Shown piece after piece: positions 8,447 through 16,197 of a DNA stretch of 42,883 nucleotides. How positions within the stretch are numbered: the stretch's first letter is position 1; each line of letters starts with the position of its first letter. The notes below the pieces were generated by a model. It did not search any database, had not been told where the DNA came from, and saw nothing but the letters and a program-made list of their open reading frames with translations. The position numbers and the translations under genes are program-made. Location: IMG/VR virus record IMGVR_UViG_3300025102_000074, positions 1-42,883 of that record; one strand, 5' to 3'. The DNA is from a virus.

Positions 8447-8851
8447 ATGGCAGACGAACTAACACTAAGCGGAACAGCAACAGCAACCCTAGTAGGGGCA
8501 TGGGAACTCAGAGCGGGTTCACATGACACGACAGAGCATCTAGCAAGAGGGAGCACATATCCGGGTAACTTGGATGCTTTCAAAGCCCTAAACGGCGATG
8601 ACAGCGCTTCTGGAGATGCAGCAAACGGATACGACCCAGCACCTAAGATGGCACTAATCAACGTGACAGGCGGCGCAGATGGTGAGACAATCATCCTCGG
8701 CGGCGGAGCATCAGCGATTTTGAGCGTTATGTGCACCGATGCCGGTGCAGCAGCAGTAGCAGTTGGAGCATCCTTTACAGGACTAACAGCAACCTTGCAG
8801 TACCTAAGCGGGTCTTCCAACGCGACCACAGTGATGATACTGTACAACTGA
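8447..8851 (+). CDS. Small capsid-associated protein, probable decoration protein
   Basis: A 134-residue protein rich in Ala, Gly, Ser and Thr with alternating strand-like segments and no charged clusters or membrane segment. The ATG at 8447 has GGTGAAG upstream (about 8434-8440). Its position directly after the capsid gene and its small beta-rich character fit a head decoration or minor capsid protein, but there is no diagnostic motif. The repeated GTATATL / GATLQYL-like strand pattern at both ends suggests a compact beta sandwich. Function is inferred from place only. Confidence 0.7.
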   Translation: MADELTLSGTATATLVGAWELRAGSHDTTEHLARGSTYPGNLDAFKALNGDDSASGDAANGYDPAPKMALINVTGGADGETIILGGGASAILSVMCTDAGAAAVAVGASFTGLTATLQYLSGSSNATTVMILYN

Positions 8852-8852
8852 G

Positions 8853-9275
8853 GTGATTGAACTGCCCTCAGTACGCTACCACGGACCGTCTTTCTACAGA
8901 CGGAGTCCTGATGCGTATATGCCCGATTTCACTCGGGGAGAGGTCAGGGATGTCTCACAGGAATGGGTCGACCAATGGCGTCGACTCCTTGTGACACCCT
9001 ACTTCTCCCTAGAGGGAGACGAGGCACCAACAGCAGACGAAGGTGAAGACGGCATACCTGACGAGTCGTGGCGACGTGGGGACATCTCCGCGTGGCTTAA
9101 CTCTCAGGGTGTCGAATTCGCCGCATCGTCATACAGGACTAAAACGAAATTGCTACAACTCGTCGACCAGCATCTGAACCCACCAGCCCCGGAACCGGAG
9201 CCAGTGGCAGAAGATGAGGTAGAGGCAGTCGTAGAGCAACAACTTGAAAAAGAAACAACAGGAGATGAACAATAA
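8853..9275 (+). CDS. Head/neck protein with HeH (SAP-like) domain
   Basis: Frame open from GTG 8853, one base after the capsid-associated gene's stop. The GAGGTGAT at 8850-8857 overlaps that GTG, so translation may really begin at CTG 8862 (spacing 4), giving 137 residues; the start is undecided. The N-terminal part (VRYHGPSFYRR...GEVRDVSQEWVDQW) resembles short proteins found after capsid genes in many tailed phages. Residues about 70-108 (SWRRGDISAWLNSQGVEF...TKTKLLQLVDQHL) fit a helix-extended-loop-helix fold, a SAP-related DNA-binding motif. The C-terminus is Pro/Glu-rich and acidic. A role in contacting packaged DNA at the portal vertex or inside the head is plausible but inferred. Confidence 0.7.
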   Translation: MIELPSVRYHGPSFYRRSPDAYMPDFTRGEVRDVSQEWVDQWRRLLVTPYFSLEGDEAPTADEGEDGIPDESWRRGDISAWLNSQGVEFAASSYRTKTKLLQLVDQHLNPPAPEPEPVAEDEVEAVVEQQLEKETTGDEQ

Positions 9276-9553
9276 TGGCATTTAGTAGTACACAAGACAG
9301 CAGAACACACGTATTAGGAGACCTTTTGATGGTCTCTGGGGATTGGAACGCAGCAAGCGTAACCACAGGCTCGATAGTCACAGGTCTTTCAGAGATACTG
9401 GCTTGCGGAGTCATGGGTGACACATACGGAGATGTCACTGGTGGTGGAGTCGACGGAGCATTCGCAATCGTCGCAGACGCAGCACCCGGTACACTCGTAG
9501 TGGATTGTGTCAGTGGTAACACTGGTTCTTGGTGGGCATTAGGGAAGCGCTGA
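9275..9553 (+). CDS. Small Gly/Val-rich protein, possible head fibre or decoration protein
   Basis: A 92-residue product. Its ATG overlaps the previous TAA (TAATG at 9273-9277), so translation is coupled; GGAGATGA lies just upstream. The sequence is rich in Gly, Ala, Val, Ser and Thr, with a GSIVTGLSEILACGVMGD segment typical of small beta-structured virion proteins. It ends TGSWWALGKR. No family is recognised with confidence. It sits with other small genes between capsid and neck, where decoration and head-fibre proteins are common. Confidence 0.65.
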   Translation: MAFSSTQDSRTHVLGDLLMVSGDWNAASVTTGSIVTGLSEILACGVMGDTYGDVTGGGVDGAFAIVADAAPGTLVVDCVSGNTGSWWALGKR

Positions 9554-9570
9554 TTGAGGCGGTGACCTAG

Positions 9571-9789
9571 ATGGCACAGGCAGTAACGGTTCTCGGACCC
9601 TATCCACCTAAGCAGTTTAACAAGGCCGGCACGGCCTACGTCGGTGGAGCGGATAACTCGAGCGCGACTCTGAACGCGAGGATGAGCGCTGATGTGGCTG
9701 CTCTTAGCGGCACACCAGCGAACATAATCTCAGTTGAACCAATCTCAGTCTTAGGCAACGTCTATCTCGTGGTTTATCAGAAGGCGTGA
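9571..9789 (+). CDS. Small hypothetical virion-module protein
   Basis: A 72-residue protein with ATG 9571 preceded by GGTGAC at 9560-9565. The middle is Ala/Ser/Asn-rich and the end strand-like (ISVEPISVLGNVYLVVYQKA). I recognise no family. Two consecutive in-frame stops (TGA TAA) close the gene. After them, in the same frame, comes a diverged copy of its last 14 codons (9799-9840), also closed by two stops. This 3' duplication is described separately. Confidence 0.6.
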   Translation: MAQAVTVLGPYPPKQFNKAGTAYVGGADNSSATLNARMSADVAALSGTPANIISVEPISVLGNVYLVVYQKA

Positions 9790-9798
9790 TAACGCTTG

Positions 9799-9840
9799 TT
9801 GGGTAACATCTATCTTGTAGTCGGGTCCTTCTCGTGATGA
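9799..9840 (+). pseudogene. Duplicated 3' end of the 9571-9789 gene (remnant)
   Basis: The bases translate as LGNIYLVVGSFS followed by TGA TGA. They align without gaps to the end of the preceding gene (LGNVYLVVYQKA, TGA TAA; 9751-9792) at an offset of exactly 48 bases. Over the first 24 bases the six differences are five synonymous and one Val-to-Ile change. It is in frame with the intact gene but separated from it by two stops. It looks like the tail of a former paralogue or of a replaced allele. Confidence 0.5.
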
Positions 9841-9849
9841 GGGGAGACT

Positions 9850-10149
9850 ATGGGGTTCGAGTTACGCACGCTTGACATCGACGACCTGTCAGTCGCCCAG
9901 AAGACCAATGTCCGATACGCAGCAAGCATCGGGGAGGGTAATGTTCTCTCAGAGGACAAGCCCCTCGCCGGTGTGACATCAGAGCAGCGCACACGTAACA
10001 AGAACGTAGGCGACGTGCTCAACATAGGCGCTGGCACGCGCTGCAAGCACTGTGGATTCCTACACTTCATGTGGAGGGAGACATGCGGTGCATGCGAAAA
10101 GCCGATGGAGTACAACATGGCACACAGAGACGAGGAGGCGAGGCTGTGA
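9850..10149 (+). CDS. Zinc-ribbon protein
   Basis: A 99-residue protein whose C-terminal half holds CKHCGFLHFMWRETCGAC, two C-x2-C pairs about 11 residues apart, a clear zinc ribbon. The N-terminal half is charged with no known domain. ATG 9850 follows GGGGAG at about 9841-9846. Small zinc ribbons occur in head-tail regions of archaeal tailed viruses, but a specific role (structural zinc, DNA or protein contact) cannot be read from the sequence. Its last codons (EEARL) are formed by the ribosome binding site of the next gene, with which it overlaps in a GTGA quartet. Confidence 0.75.
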   Translation: MGFELRTLDIDDLSVAQKTNVRYAASIGEGNVLSEDKPLAGVTSEQRTRNKNVGDVLNIGAGTRCKHCGFLHFMWRETCGACEKPMEYNMAHRDEEARL

Positions 10150-10451
10150 GCGCATTCAACGAGGCTTGGTCATTCTTGAAAGCCGAGAACGAGGAGAACA
10201 AATGGGTGGAAGGAGTTGGCTGGACACAAAGTGTACCCTTCGATGAGTTGTTAAATAGGTATACTGAATCCTATCCTTACTTCAATCACCCTGAAAATGA
10301 AACTTACAAGGAATTGATGCAATATCAACAAGAAATAGAAAATCAGAAAACACCGTTAACCATGGACCAAGATGAAGATAGGCGCTTCTTGGCACAATTA
10401 GCGATAGATGAAGGAGACCACATTCACGAATTGGAGGAGGCGAGACTCTAG
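10146..10451 (+). CDS. Small hypothetical head-tail-region protein
   Basis: I place the start at GTG 10146, which overlaps the zinc-ribbon stop in GTGA and has GGAGGCGAGG just before it. The frame extends back to ATG 10071, but that would overlap the previous gene by 79 bases without a better signal. The product is 101 residues (MSAFNEAWSFLKAEN...EEARL), acidic and helical. Short proteins beginning with an AFNxAWxxLK-like segment are common in marine virus structural regions, with no known function. The region 10240-10440 is visibly more AT-rich than its neighbours (about 19 G/C in the 60 bases from 10321). Confidence 0.65.
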   Translation: MSAFNEAWSFLKAENEENKWVEGVGWTQSVPFDELLNRYTESYPYFNHPENETYKELMQYQQEIENQKTPLTMDQDEDRRFLAQLAIDEGDHIHELEEARL

Positions 10452-12017
10452 ATGCCACAGGTATTCAGCCCCGGTGAGCCTGAGACAAGGCCCCTCGACC
10501 CCGATGCCATTGTCTACACCACGCCGCAGAAGGTGGCCGACCTCCTCGAGATAGGACCACAGGACGCTGTGGCAGTGAGCGCAGATTCAGAGAGCACTGG
10601 GGTTTTCGTGTCTGGTGCCAATTATCGCAGCATCGGGTTCGCTGTGGGAGACACGCTACTCATCTACAGCGATGCAGACCCACTCGGCCTAGAGCGGACC
10701 ATCACGGCCATCACATCGACAATCAACGGCGTTAAACTTGGCTTCTCATCATCCATAACAGCAGCGGACTTTCAGAGCGCTGACAACACCTTCGTCCAGA
10801 ACACAGCGTCCTTCACCAACGGCAGGACGAGGGGCGTCACACATGACAAGGTGAAGCAACTCATCCTTCGTTCGCAGGACAGGATAGACAACATGACTCA
10901 CAACTCGTGGAGGCCCAATCTGGTCGCTGCCGAGTACATCAACTTCGACACGTACAAGCCGTACAGGCGTCGATACTACACCGACTATGTCGGCACCACG
11001 CCGCTCCTATTCCGCAACGTGCAGCAGATGCTACGCATCGAGTTGTGGCAGGGCGACGACTACAGGGAGATTGGCGCCTCCGAGGCTCGACTCAAGATTC
11101 CAGACAGCGTACGTTCCCTCTCAGGCTCAATTGTCATGTCTCCCGGCAATGGGAGCGCCGCTACACTCACAATAGGAACGTCAAGCACACAATGGAGGGC
11201 TGACTTCGACAAGATAACCACCGCACAGAACCTTGTTGACCTCATTAACAAGGAGGACAGGGTAAGCAAGGGAACTGTGGAGTTCTCACCCGCATTCACC
11301 CTTGAGGGTAGTACTTCCAACGTGGGAGTACATAACGAGTTCCTAGCAACGGCCAATGCGGACTATGGTAGCGGTCATGTCAAGATTTCCAGCATGAGGT
11401 CCACACAGGCTGGTGAGGTGTGCAGCATAGTCACTACCGACACCAACATAGAGATATCACAGACTCAGATAAACAAGGCCACCTTCAGCAGCATCAACAG
11501 CACGACCATAACAGTGGACGACACAAATGGCTTCGCAGACGCTGGTGTCGTTGTTGACGCCAGTGGTGACGTCTTCAGTTACACCGGCAAGACAGCCACA
11601 ACCTTCACTGGTTGCACAATCGTGGTTGGCTCTGCGCTCTCTGATATAGCAGGCGCACTCACTCAACACCTCATGCAGGTCGACCTACAGGGCGGGAGTT
11701 CCAGCGGTGACAGAGGTAGGCTTCGTGATTACTGGTTGGACCACGAGATGGGAATAGTCTACTTCAACAACTCATACCCGTTCTTCGAGTGGAACGCCGT
11801 CAAGGTCGCATACATCTACGGTGAGAGATACGTCGAGAAGGCCATCGAGGACATCTGCACCAAGATGGTGGCCATCGAGTTGCTGCTCAGCGATGACAGG
11901 AGCGTCCTCATACCAGAGGGCTCGCAGAACGTGGACCTCGCATCCAAGATTCAACTCTACCGTCAGGACATCGACAGGATGCTACCACGTTACATCGAGG
12001 TGATTGCCTTTGAGTAG
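10452..12017 (+). CDS. Large head-tail adaptor/connector candidate
   Basis: A 521-residue protein, ATG 10452 with GGAGG in the preceding gene end. The N-terminal part (TTPQKVADLLEI...) and C-terminal part (about 445-520; VKVAYIYGERYVEKAIEDICTKMVAIELL) resemble the helical core of connector proteins that dock on the portal. Such adaptors are usually 100-200 residues. Here the core is split by long beta-rich insertions, including one at about 345-395 with the pattern TTITVDD...YTGKTATTFTGCT, which recurs in the giant tail protein. A DYWLDHEMGIVYF segment before the C-terminal helices is also typical of neck proteins. The connector role is inferred from position (first large gene after the head) and these resemblances. 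Confidence 0.6.
   Translation: MPQVFSPGEPETRPLDPDAIVYTTPQKVADLLEIGPQDAVAVSADSESTGVFVSGANYRSIGFAVGDTLLIYSDADPLGLERTITAITSTINGVKLGFSSSITAADFQSADNTFVQNTASFTNGRTRGVTHDKVKQLILRSQDRIDNMTHNSWRPNLVAAEYINFDTYKPYRRRYYTDYVGTTPLLFRNVQQMLRIELWQGDDYREIGASEARLKIPDSVRSLSGSIVMSPGNGSAATLTIGTSSTQWRADFDKITTAQNLVDLINKEDRVSKGTVEFSPAFTLEGSTSNVGVHNEFLATANADYGSGHVKISSMRSTQAGEVCSIVTTDTNIEISQTQINKATFSSINSTTITVDDTNGFADAGVVVDASGDVFSYTGKTATTFTGCTIVVGSALSDIAGALTQHLMQVDLQGGSSSGDRGRLRDYWLDHEMGIVYFNNSYPFFEWNAVKVAYIYGERYVEKAIEDICTKMVAIELLLSDDRSVLIPEGSQNVDLASKIQLYRQDIDRMLPRYIEVIAFE
11997..12012 (+). promoter_or_regulatory. Ribosome binding site deciding a TTG start
   Basis: GAGGTGAT at 11997-12004 lies five bases before TTG 12010, so the next gene starts at 12010 and not at TTG 12004, which overlaps the site. 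Spacing 5 matches the capsid gene. Confidence 0.6.
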
Positions 12018-12384
12018 GCCGTCGTTCGAGACGAAACTGCTGCTCAAGCAAGTTACTGACCACTTCAAGACCAACGACGAATTGCAGAAGCAACTACATG
12101 ATGCCTTCTCACAAAGCCCTCAGCCTCAGAGGGAGAGGATAGAGCAGGAGGAGCGCTCGCTCTCCGATATACCGGATGGTAGAGAAGCAGATAAGGGTAC
12201 TATCATGAGGATAGAATCCAGAATGGTCACCGAGAACTCCAGTTACAACAATTACAATCTAGACTTCAAGGGAGGAGCGATAGTGCCAGACACGCAGTCG
12301 TACCTCAGAAAGGTGGAGGACAACAGCGCCATACGCGCATTTGAGAGAAAGGTGGTGAGGAAACGTGGTCGCAACATACAGTGA
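12010..12384 (+). CDS. Small neck protein, unidentified
   Basis: A 124-residue product (MSRPSFETKLLLKQV...) starting at TTG 12010 and overlapping the adaptor gene's end by 8 bases. It is charged and mostly helical at the start, with a short aromatic/Asn stretch (SSYNNYNLDFKGG) in the middle and a strongly basic end (FERKVVRKRGRNIQ). In tailed viruses this slot, between adaptor and tail terminator, usually holds a stopper or head-completion protein, but I see no diagnostic motif. It overlaps the following gene by 20 bases. Confidence 0.55.
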   Translation: MSRPSFETKLLLKQVTDHFKTNDELQKQLHDAFSQSPQPQRERIEQEERSLSDIPDGREADKGTIMRIESRMVTENSSYNNYNLDFKGGAIVPDTQSYLRKVEDNSAIRAFERKVVRKRGRNIQ

Positions 12385-12814
12385 GGGAATAAATCTCGTC
12401 ATCGATACCCTCATCGATAACTGGAACAGGGGCAACACCGACGGCTTCAAGCCAGTCATCATCGACGTGGCCGATGTCAGCCCCGAGACCGGCAAGCGAC
12501 TCGACATGCGAAACAGGGACTACGTCATCGTATTCGAGACGGCGCACAACGAGGAGACACCGGAACTCCTCTATGACTTCGTCACCACTAGGATAAACAT
12601 CACACTCGATGCGAGGACCATGAGGAGTCGTCGACATCAGCAGTTGATGGAGAACGAGATTCGCAGAATCATCCACACCAAGAGGAAGGGAGACGGTGCC
12701 AACATGGACAGGCTCGTGTACAAGACCCGTACTGACTTGTCCGACAGAACCAAAATACTCTTCAGAACCACGTTCCAAGTAGAAGTTGTTATCTTCTCCG
12801 AACTCATCCCATAG
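12365..12814 (+). CDS. Tail terminator/completion protein candidate
   Basis: A 149-residue protein from GTG 12365, with a strong GGTGGTGAGG at about 12350-12359. It has an alpha/beta character: an N-terminal helix (INLVIDTLIDNWNRG), strands, then an ITLDARTMRSRRHQQLMENEIRRII helix and a final strand-rich end. Length, fold pattern and location just before the tube gene match tail terminators (gpU/gp17-like), which cap the tube and join it to the neck. The RTxxSRxxxxxLxxEIRRI pattern is shared by such proteins. The assignment is inference from pattern and synteny. Confidence 0.55.
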   Translation: MVATYSEGINLVIDTLIDNWNRGNTDGFKPVIIDVADVSPETGKRLDMRNRDYVIVFETAHNEETPELLYDFVTTRINITLDARTMRSRRHQQLMENEIRRIIHTKRKGDGANMDRLVYKTRTDLSDRTKILFRTTFQVEVVIFSELIP

Positions 12815-12822
12815 GTGTAGAC

Positions 12823-14883
12823 ATGCCATCGACAGTGTACAAGGGAGATTTGACCGAAGTCACATTCGGTCACGAGACGGGTGTGGTTCTCCCACATGAC
12901 TACGCAGGCTCATTCAAGTTCATCGCCAAGGCAGGGAGCCGCGACCTCGTCAAGGACACCAGCGTCATCACCTTCAGCGGTGGTGCGGCATCCACCCCCG
13001 TCACTGACTCTCTTACTGTGGGTGGAAGCCTCACTACTGGTCATTCGGTGCTCCAGTTCCCAGTCGGTATGCTCGTAGGCTCAAAGGTCGTCTTCAGCAT
13101 CAAGAATGGTAGTCCTGAGTTTGACAATCAAGATGACTTCTCCGTCTCTGGTCGTTCCTACACTATCATCAAGCACAACGTGGTGGTACTCAGTGGCTCA
13201 GGTGATAGTACCAAGTACGGCACTGAACTCACCATCACACCTGCTTTGAAAACTGACCACAGCAGCGCAAAGGACTCAAAGGCGGATGACGTCATGGAGA
13301 TTCTACCCTTCGCAACGCCTTCCATGGACGTATCAATGACCTACAGCGCCACAGCCTCGGGCAGCGCTGAGCGTGTGCTCACCGACCAGTTCGTGGGTCT
13401 CGTCAACACGATATCACTACCGGAGACGAGAGTCGACCTCAAGAGGTACCACGTCGTCGGTCTAGGACGTGACGTGGCTGTTCAGGTTCCGGGTAGGTTC
13501 CTGAACACGGGTGGTAGTTTCGAGTCCAACATGCACAATGCCAGATGGATGTACTACTGCCTCGGACACGAGGCGACCTCCGCCACTGGTGGAACACTTC
13601 AGACGGGAGGGGCTGCGTTCCTGACCGACGGTGTGATTTCACAGGGCGACTCCTCATTCAAGTATAACGGAGGGTCATCCGCCCCTACGATAAGCGGTGC
13701 AAGCCCAGCACCAGTCGGTGCTGGTGATTACGTCATAATCGTTGACACCAACAACACCGACATCAAGACCTACAGGGAGACCGCGAGTGATGGCACATGG
13801 CCCACCAATGGAGCCAACTCTATACTGAGCAAGGCCCAGAAGCAGGAGATAAGGAGAATCGTGGCTATATCGGACTCCTCTGGGTCAGGTAGGATATGGG
13901 TTGATGACCCTCTGAATTTCTCCCATGCTGATGACACCAGCATCAAGTTCCTGAAGTACGAGGCTGACAGCACGAGGGGCAGTCCTCACATGACCACCAC
14001 GAACACCAACTACGGGCTGATAACGAACCCAGTCGAGCGCATACTATTCTCACGCACGAACATCCCATCATTCGCCATGGAGGTCAGCATCAGGAGGCGT
14101 GACACGGACAGCAACGAGGGGACGACCGATGGGTCGAACAGCGACTCCAAGCAACTCACACGAGTCTTCCGTGGGTGCAAGGTGACCAGTTTCAACCTCA
14201 CAGCGGACACCGACGCAGCACTGAGGCTGACCGTCGACTTCGACTCAGCACTAGTCTACACGGACACTGGGAGAATCGAAACGGGCACCAAGGGTGACAG
14301 GTACGACACTCACAGGCTCTTCGAGGACACCGCCAACACCGAGGTGAAGCGCAAGGAGTCTGGTATCGCCAAGAGGACTCAGAAGCCCTTCATGTTCTAC
14401 AATGGGATTATTACAGTGGCAGGAGTACAGGTCGGTCAAGTCGTCAGTTTCAATCTGAACGGTACCACTGGCGTCCAGCAGTACTACACCATCAGCGGCG
14501 CGAACGTCGCCGACTCTAAGGAGGACCAAGTCCCCTTCGCTGGGACACGCAACCCATCCCTCGCGGTGGAGGGCAAGACGGAGTACGACTTGGAGATGGA
14601 GATTATCGTTGACGACCCTGTCTTCTACCACAAGATGAGGAGAGCAGTAGACCACTACGACGACGACACCAGCGATACCACTGACGCCGATATGATACGA
14701 CTGTCATTCACCAAGCAAGGAGCAGGTGCAACGAGAGAGTCAATCGACATCGTCATGGACGACTACTTCATCGTAGAGGCCCCATTGCCGATACCCGAGG
14801 ACAAGGGCCCTCTACGCTCCACACTGAAGATACTCCCCAAGACGGTTCACGTCATAGCCAAGGACACGTTGATGCACAGTTGA
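12823..14883 (+). CDS. Major tail tube protein, oversized
   Basis: A 686-residue beta-rich protein, ATG 12823, 9 bases after the terminator candidate. Segments typical of tail tube subunits are seen: an ERILFSRTNIPSFAMEVSIR strand followed by LTRVFRGCKVTSFNLT, the tube-family pattern where a conserved 'GCKV' element precedes a strand, and a C-terminal LRSTLKILPK strand. Most tube proteins of non-contractile tails have 150-350 residues, so this one carries extra domains, probably surface-exposed, in the N-terminal half (about 40-160 and 240-400). A contractile sheath is an alternative for a protein this long, but sheath motifs are not evident and no second tube gene follows. Confidence 0.6.
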   Translation: MPSTVYKGDLTEVTFGHETGVVLPHDYAGSFKFIAKAGSRDLVKDTSVITFSGGAASTPVTDSLTVGGSLTTGHSVLQFPVGMLVGSKVVFSIKNGSPEFDNQDDFSVSGRSYTIIKHNVVVLSGSGDSTKYGTELTITPALKTDHSSAKDSKADDVMEILPFATPSMDVSMTYSATASGSAERVLTDQFVGLVNTISLPETRVDLKRYHVVGLGRDVAVQVPGRFLNTGGSFESNMHNARWMYYCLGHEATSATGGTLQTGGAAFLTDGVISQGDSSFKYNGGSSAPTISGASPAPVGAGDYVIIVDTNNTDIKTYRETASDGTWPTNGANSILSKAQKQEIRRIVAISDSSGSGRIWVDDPLNFSHADDTSIKFLKYEADSTRGSPHMTTTNTNYGLITNPVERILFSRTNIPSFAMEVSIRRRDTDSNEGTTDGSNSDSKQLTRVFRGCKVTSFNLTADTDAALRLTVDFDSALVYTDTGRIETGTKGDRYDTHRLFEDTANTEVKRKESGIAKRTQKPFMFYNGIITVAGVQVGQVVSFNLNGTTGVQQYYTISGANVADSKEDQVPFAGTRNPSLAVEGKTEYDLEMEIIVDDPVFYHKMRRAVDHYDDDTSDTTDADMIRLSFTKQGAGATRESIDIVMDDYFIVEAPLPIPEDKGPLRSTLKILPKTVHVIAKDTLMHS

Positions 14884-14892
14884 GGGATTAAG

Positions 14893-15600
<708 letters not shown>

Positions 15601-15915
15601 GAAACGACATGAGATACAAGTGGACCCCGACGACCCAGAGGTCGTGATGGAAGTGTGGGTGCGCGACATGACGTTCTTCGACGTGCAGAGAGCAGCACAG
15701 AAGATGTTCATCGTTGAGAAGGGCAACATATCATTCGACCTCGATGCATACTGGCGTTACGCCTTCGACAACTTCGTCACACGAACGAACCCACACCTAT
15801 CCTCGGATGAGATGCTGAACCTCTCTGCCTACATAGGCGAGCAAATCAGTGCTCATCTCCCAAAGCCGACTGAGTTGGCGGAGGCGATACAGGGGGATTT
15901 TACCAAGGCGAACAG

Positions 15916-16197
15916 ATGAGGGTGCAGAGGTTTCTGTCGAGCGGCAAGGTCGAGACGACAGAGGACATCTCACTGCAAACTCAACTGTTCGCCTACATAG
16001 TGGCCAAGCACTATGGTGTATCGCTGACAGAGGTATTGAATATGGAGAGGGACGTGTTCAAACAATCGCTCGTCTGGGCCATGGCGGTCGATGACGAGCA
16101 GGGCAAGGAGAGGAAACGCGTGAACATGCAAGAGAGGACAGGGAACGAGACGATAACACTCGACTACTCATTCCTACAGATGGAGGATGGATTCTGA
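15916..16197 (+). CDS. Tail assembly chaperone 2 (gpT-like)
   Basis: A 93-residue helical protein (MRVQRFLSSGKVETTEDISLQTQLFAYIVAKHYG...) starting in an ATGA overlap with chaperone 1, in the -1 frame relative to it. Pairs of overlapping small genes directly before a tape measure are the hallmark of the gpG/gpGT chaperones. Here the second part has its own ATG, so termination-reinitiation is the simplest route. A low-level -1 fusion of the two is possible. It ends in a TGATG overlap with the tape-measure gene. Confidence 0.6.
   Translation: MRVQRFLSSGKVETTEDISLQTQLFAYIVAKHYGVSLTEVLNMERDVFKQSLVWAMAVDDEQGKERKRVNMQERTGNETITLDYSFLQMEDGF

Noticed and set aside
10071-10145. Longer start (ATG 10071) for the small gene after the zinc ribbon
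   Set aside because: It would overlap the zinc-ribbon gene by 79 bases. GTG 10146 has a clear ribosome binding site and a 4-base stop-start overlap.
12823-14883. Contractile tail sheath
   Set aside because: Length would fit, but the segments resemble tube subunits and no separate tube gene follows; a sheath-tube pair is missing.
15890-15902. Canonical -1 slippery heptamer before the chaperone overlap
   Set aside because: The zero-frame sequence CAG GGG GAT TTT ACC does not fit X-XXY-YYZ; only a single-codon TTTT slip is possible, so recoding was not called.
15849-16094. Third reading frame across the two tail chaperones
   Set aside because: Arg/Gly-rich translation without family resemblance; both other frames already encode well-placed genes.
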